From assembly GCA_020628635.1 (NCBI GenBank), contig JAHDEU010000061.1, positions 1 to 9,197 of the forward strand: a DNA stretch of 9,197 bases. The letters are read 5' to 3'. Position 1 is the stretch's first letter; every line of letters begins with the position of its first letter. A model generated the notes under the pieces. It was not told the origin of the DNA and ran no database searches. It saw only the letters and a list, made by a program, of their open reading frames with translations. This document shows positions 5,755-9,197 of the stretch, in pieces. The translations under genes were made by a program, and so were the position numbers. The DNA comes from Hellea sp. (GTDB taxonomy: Bacteria; Pseudomonadota; Alphaproteobacteria; Caulobacterales; Maricaulaceae).

Positions 5755-7068
5755 ATGAAATACGCTCTGCCCATCCTTGGATCGGTCGCGGCCATCGGCC
5801 TGTTCGCCTTCACCACCGCCAACCAGGCCGCGCTGGCCGTGGAAAAGCCAAGCTATTCCGACACATTCGAGCAGCTCGATCTGTTCGCCGACGTGCTGGC
5901 CCGTGTGCGTTCCGACTATGTGGTGGAAACAGAGGACGGCGCGCTGATCGAGGATGCCATCAACGGCATGCTGCAATCGCTCGATCCGCACAGCTCCTAC
6001 GTCAATCCGGACGAATTCCGCAGCATGCAGGTCAACACGTCCGGCCGCTATACCGGCGTGGGCATGGAGGTCACGCAGGACGAGGGCTACGTCAAAGTGG
6101 TCGCGCCCATCGACGGCTCCCCGGCCGCCGAAGCCGGCATCCAGCCCGGCGACTACATCACCGAGATCGAGGGCGAGACCGTGCTGGGCCTGACCCTGAC
6201 CGAGGCCGTCAACAAGATCCGCGGCAAGGAAGGCGAAGCCGTCACCATCACCGTGGCGCGCAAGGATGCGGAGCCGACCGACTACACGCTGGTGCGCCGC
6301 ACGGTGAACCGCGAAGTGGTGAGCTACGACGTCAAGGACGGCGTGCCCTATATCCGCATCTCCCAGTTCACGGAAAAGGCGAACTCGGGGCTGGAAGGCG
6401 CGATCACGGAACTGAAGCGCCAGCTGGGCACCGAGCTGCCGGGCGTCGTGCTGGATCTGCGGGTCAATCCGGGCGGGCTGCTCGACCAGTCGGTCAAGGT
6501 GTCCTCGGCCTTTCTCGACGGTGGTGACGTCGTGTCCACGCGCGGGCGAGACGGTGCCGATGTGGAGCGCTACCAGGCCGAAGCGGGCCAGCTGCTCAGC
6601 GGCGTCCCGGTTGTCGTGCTGATCGACGAGGCGTCGGCCTCGGCGTCGGAAATCGTGGCGGGCGCGATTCAGGACCGCGGGCGCGGCATCGTGCTCGGCA
6701 TGACCAGTTTCGGCAAGGGTTCCGTCCAATCGCTCATCCCCTTGCGCGGCGGCCGTGACGGCGCGCTGAAGCTGACGACGCAGCGCTACTACACGCCGTC
6801 GGGCCGCAGCATTCAGGGCACGGGCATCGACCCGGACATCTTCGTGGCCTCCGCGCCGGAGGACACGAACGCTCGCCGCCGCCGCAGGGAAAGCGACCTG
6901 CCAAACTCCATCGAAAACGAGACCGAAGATGCCGGGGATGAGGTCGAGATCGAGGTGGTCTATCCACCGGAAGGCTTCGACATCCAGGACGACTTCCAGC
7001 TCAAGAAAGCCATCGAACTGATCAAGTCCGGCAATTACGACACGCGCCTCGCCGAGTTGGCCAACTAG
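5755..7068 (+). CDS. ctpA: S41 carboxy-terminal processing protease, copy 1 (CtpA-like)
   Basis: Exported serine protease expected to trim or degrade envelope proteins from the C-terminus. The protein is 437 residues. The signal peptide MKYALPILGSVAAIGLFAF with cleavage near AALA (about residue 28) is followed by the N-terminal helical region (LIEDAINGMLQSLDPHSSY). The PDZ domain spans about 95-172 (GVGMEV, PGDYITEIEGE), and the S41 core runs from about 190 to 370. The core has LRVNPGGLLDQSV (238-241 NPGG), catalytic Ser296 in the SASASE motif, Asp in AIQD and Lys321 in SFGKGSVQS, so the Ser/Lys dyad is intact. A run of five arginines at 374-378 precedes an acidic tail. The ATG at 5755 has AAGGA upstream and gives a good signal peptide; a TTG at 5674 in the same frame would add an unlike, non-signal extension. 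It follows an EnvC-like gene and is followed at once by a paralogue. Confidence 0.93.
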   Translation: MKYALPILGSVAAIGLFAFTTANQAALAVEKPSYSDTFEQLDLFADVLARVRSDYVVETEDGALIEDAINGMLQSLDPHSSYVNPDEFRSMQVNTSGRYTGVGMEVTQDEGYVKVVAPIDGSPAAEAGIQPGDYITEIEGETVLGLTLTEAVNKIRGKEGEAVTITVARKDAEPTDYTLVRRTVNREVVSYDVKDGVPYIRISQFTEKANSGLEGAITELKRQLGTELPGVVLDLRVNPGGLLDQSVKVSSAFLDGGDVVSTRGRDGADVERYQAEAGQLLSGVPVVVLIDEASASASEIVAGAIQDRGRGIVLGMTSFGKGSVQSLIPLRGGRDGALKLTTQRYYTPSGRSIQGTGIDPDIFVASAPEDTNARRRRRESDLPNSIENETEDAGDEVEIEVVYPPEGFDIQDDFQLKKAIELIKSGNYDTRLAELAN

Positions 7069-7069
7069 C

Positions 7070-8377
7070 GTGAACCGCGCAAAGCTGATTGCGGGCGCAG
7101 CGGCGCTGACCCTCTGCACGGCCGGCATCGTGCTGGCGGCAGGCGAGCCCGAGCCCGATCCTCCGTCCTATGACAAGCTGGAGCTGATGGCCGACGTCAT
7201 CGCGCTGGTGGAGGCGGAATATGTCGAGCCGGTGGAGACCAAGGCGCTTATCGAGGGCGCGCTGGACGGCGCGCTGTCGCGGCTGGACCCGCACTCCGGC
7301 TATCTGCCGCCCGTGCGATTTGACGAGCAGCAGAAGGCTGCGCGCCGCGAATATGGCGGGCTCGGCATCGAGGTCACCATGGAAGGCGGGCTGGTCAAGG
7401 TGAACTACGCCATCGAGGACGGCCCGGCCTATGCGGCAGGCATCCGGCCCGGCGACTTCATCACGGCGGTCGAGGGCAAATCGGTCCTGGGCAAGGATCT
7501 GGACGCCGCCGTGCAGGGCATGCGCGGCCTGGCCGGCGATCCCGTCGTGGTCACCGTGCTGTCGCCCGACCAGACATCGCGCGAGGTCACAGTCGTGCGC
7601 CAGCAGGTGCGCGGCCGCGCCGTGCGTCACCGCGTCGAGCAAGGCTTGGGCTATGTCTTCATCGACACGTTCAACAACGACAAGCTGACCGACGATCTGA
7701 CCAAGGCGCTGGCCTCGCTGGAGGCAGACCTCGGCGGGACCATTCCCGGCCTCATCATCGACCTGCGCGGCAATCGCGGCGGGCTTCTGACGCAATCGGT
7801 GTCCGTTTCCAGCCTGTTCCTCGACAGCGGCGAAGTGCTCTCCGTGCGCGGGCGCGAACCGCAGGACACGGAGCGCTACCACGCCGATGAGGGCGAGCTG
7901 TATCCGGACGTGCCCATAGTCGTGATCATGTCGCCGGGCTCGGCCTCGGCTGCCGAGATCGTGGCGGGCGCGATACAGGATCGCGGCCGCGGCGTGGTCA
8001 TCGGTCGCCGCTCCTTCGGCAAGGGCTCCGTACAATCCGTCATCCCGCTGCCCGGCAACAAGGGCGCGCTGCGTATGACGACGCAGCGCTACTACACCCC
8101 GTCGGGCAAGAGCATCCAGGGGCGCGGCATCATGCCGGACCTGCTGGTCGCCAACATCGAGGACGAGGGCAAGATCCGCAAACGCTTCCGCGAGGACAGC
8201 CTGCCCAATGCGCTCGGCAATGATGACGACAGCGACTATGAGGAACGCTATGAGGACGTGCTCTACGCGCCGGAGACGTTCCCCGAGGACGAGGATTTTC
8301 AGCTCCGCAAGGCGGTCGAGATACTGAAGACGTCGCAATATCAGCGCCTGCTCGACGCCCAATCCGAACTCGACTAG
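7070..8377 (+). CDS. S41 carboxy-terminal processing protease, copy 2 (paralogue of the preceding gene)
   Basis: A second exported PDZ/S41 protease of 435 residues, beginning one base after the stop of copy 1. A hydrophobic signal segment (MNRAKLIAGAAALTLCTAGI, then VLAAG) is followed by the same domain order as copy 1: helical region (LDPHSGYLPP), PDZ (GLGIEV, PGDFITAVEGK) and S41 core. The Ser/Lys dyad is present: Ser293 in GSASAAE, Asp in AIQD and Lys318 in SFGKGSVQS. Differences from copy 1 include NRGG for NPGG (Arg236), LLTQ for LLDQ and SAA for SAS beside the nucleophile. By eye the two proteins are roughly 40-50 percent identical, so the duplication is old. The GTG start lacks a recognisable Shine-Dalgarno, pointing to coupling with copy 1. 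The C-terminal tail is very acidic. The substrate is unknown. Confidence 0.92.
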   Translation: MNRAKLIAGAAALTLCTAGIVLAAGEPEPDPPSYDKLELMADVIALVEAEYVEPVETKALIEGALDGALSRLDPHSGYLPPVRFDEQQKAARREYGGLGIEVTMEGGLVKVNYAIEDGPAYAAGIRPGDFITAVEGKSVLGKDLDAAVQGMRGLAGDPVVVTVLSPDQTSREVTVVRQQVRGRAVRHRVEQGLGYVFIDTFNNDKLTDDLTKALASLEADLGGTIPGLIIDLRGNRGGLLTQSVSVSSLFLDSGEVLSVRGREPQDTERYHADEGELYPDVPIVVIMSPGSASAAEIVAGAIQDRGRGVVIGRRSFGKGSVQSVIPLPGNKGALRMTTQRYYTPSGKSIQGRGIMPDLLVANIEDEGKIRKRFREDSLPNALGNDDDSDYEERYEDVLYAPETFPEDEDFQLRKAVEILKTSQYQRLLDAQSELD

Positions 8378-8380
8378 CGC

Positions 8381-8404
8381 GCCCCTTTGGCCCAAAGGCG
8401 GGGC
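8381..8404 (+). promoter_or_regulatory. Hairpin covering the ribosome-binding site of the deacetylase gene
   Basis: CCTTT (8384-8388) and AAAGG (8394-8398) pair around a GGCCC loop. Flanking C-rich (GCCCC) and G-rich (GGGGC) bases can extend the stem if a bulge is allowed. The right arm contains AAAGG, six bases before the ATG at 8405, so the stem would hide the ribosome-binding site. No U-run follows, which argues against a terminator. Confidence 0.4.
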
Positions 8405-9197
8405 ATGGCGTCACCGACTCCCACATTGCGACGACGGCAGCCCCTGCGCCTGCCCAAGCGCCGCTGGCATGTGCTTGGAGCCGCCGCCCTGTTGAGCGCA
8501 TTGCTCGTGGTTCCCGCTGCTCTAGTCGGCGCAGTCGGCAACGCGGAGGATGCGGTCCCCGGCGGCACGGTCAACGTCGCGGCCATCGACCCGGCCACCC
8601 TGCCCTCCCCGCTCGATGCGCCCAATAGCGACCTCCCCGATCTGCTGGGCGAGGAGGTGCTGATGGGCGACAACCCGACGCTGGCCTTGCTGGAAGAGGA
8701 CACGGACGCACTCGGCAATCCGATCGGCGAGAAACCCGCCGCGCCCGACATATCGAAACGGCTGAATGTGCCCGCGCGTGCCTCCGCGCTCGACTCCAGC
8801 CTCACCCGTGACAGCGCCTTCGGACCCATTCCGGGACCGGATGCGCGGGGCCGCACGGCGCTCGACCACTACCGCCGTCCGGTGCGCCTGCAGCAGGGGC
8901 GCAAGCCCGTTTCCGTCATTGTCGGCGGGCTGGGCCTGAATGGCACGCTGACGCGCCGCGCCATCGACGAGCTACCCGCTGACGTCACCTTGTCGTTCGC
9001 CGCCCACGCGCCCGGCCTGCAGGACTGGATCGATAGCGCGCGCGCTGCCGGGCACGAAGTGCTGCTGGAAGTCCCGATGGAGTCCGCCACATTCGAGGAC
9101 AGCGAGCCCGGCGCGAACCGCACCTTGCGCGCGGACGCCACGATCGAAGCCAATCGCCGCAACCTGCACAGCGTGCTGTCCCGCGCGCAGGGCTATG
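8405..9197 (+). CDS. Divergent polysaccharide deacetylase family protein (YibQ-like), 5' part; 3' end outside window
   Basis: The frame is open to the end of the window, giving 264 residues without a stop. The N-terminus is strongly basic (RRR, KRR), then a single hydrophobic segment (about 23-44) should anchor the protein in the inner membrane with the rest in the periplasm. Residues about 45-165 are a Pro/Ala/Asp-rich linker. The catalytic-type domain starts near residue 167 and matches the divergent polysaccharide deacetylase family (Pfam Polysacc_deac_2): VSVIVGGLGLNG, AIDELPADVTLSFAAHAP, then GHEVLLEVPME. Where E. coli YibQ has an Asp-Asp pair, this protein has Gly174-Gly175, so metal-dependent deacetylation is doubtful. 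The gene lies 27 bases after the S41 pair. Envelope polysaccharide or peptidoglycan work is inferred from family and neighbours only. Confidence 0.87.
   Translation, partial: MASPTPTLRRRQPLRLPKRRWHVLGAAALLSALLVVPAALVGAVGNAEDAVPGGTVNVAAIDPATLPSPLDAPNSDLPDLLGEEVLMGDNPTLALLEEDTDALGNPIGEKPAAPDISKRLNVPARASALDSSLTRDSAFGPIPGPDARGRTALDHYRRPVRLQQGRKPVSVIVGGLGLNGTLTRRAIDELPADVTLSFAAHAPGLQDWIDSARAAGHEVLLEVPMESATFEDSEPGANRTLRADATIEANRRNLHSVLSRAQGY

Noticed and set aside
5704..8395. Two long overlapping minus-strand open frames (474 and 457 codons) opposite the S41 pair, which resemble each other
   Set aside because: They resemble each other only because they are complements of duplicated genes; neither shows a coherent family motif.

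Overview
The window reads as one uninterrupted, co-directional (+ strand) stretch of high-GC alphaproteobacterial chromosome. The gene order (obgE-proB-proA-nadD-rsfS-rlmH, then an EnvC-like activator, S41 protease, divergent polysaccharide deacetylase), the strong GC bias at third codon positions and the protein styles suggest a Caulobacterales/Maricaulales/Hyphomonadaceae-type organism. That placement is inference from gene order and protein motifs, not from a search.

Region 1 (1-3486) carries the 3' part of the GTPase gene obgE, then proB and proA (the first two committed enzymes of proline synthesis) and nadD (NAD synthesis). The genes are packed: a 3-base gap at obgE/proB, an ATGA overlap at proB/proA and a TTGA overlap at proA/nadD. 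Region 2 (3487-4430) follows a 54-base gap and encodes rsfS (ribosomal silencing factor) and rlmH (23S rRNA pseudouridine-1915 methyltransferase), overlapping by one base. With ObgE they make a ribosome-assembly and ribosome-maintenance theme interleaved with proline and NAD synthesis.

Region 3 (4431-9197) is a cell-envelope block: a secreted coiled-coil EnvC-like protein with a degenerate LytM domain, two consecutive S41 carboxy-terminal processing proteases (PDZ plus Ser/Lys dyad, both apparently catalytically complete), and the first 264 codons of a membrane-anchored divergent polysaccharide deacetylase that runs off the window. The expected joint role is control of peptidoglycan hydrolysis and envelope protein turnover outside the cytoplasmic membrane.

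Most of the window is conserved housekeeping. The points most worth a second look are the tandem protease pair with divergence at the conserved NPGG motif in the second copy, a leader before the first protease with two tiny ORFs chained by ATGA overlaps behind a hairpin-embedded Shine-Dalgarno, a probable CTG start for rsfS, and a hairpin over the ribosome-binding site of the deacetylase gene. I see no RNA genes, insertion sequences, CRISPR arrays, phage genes or convincing intrinsic terminators. The only stretches without a gene are short (54, 61 and 135 bases).
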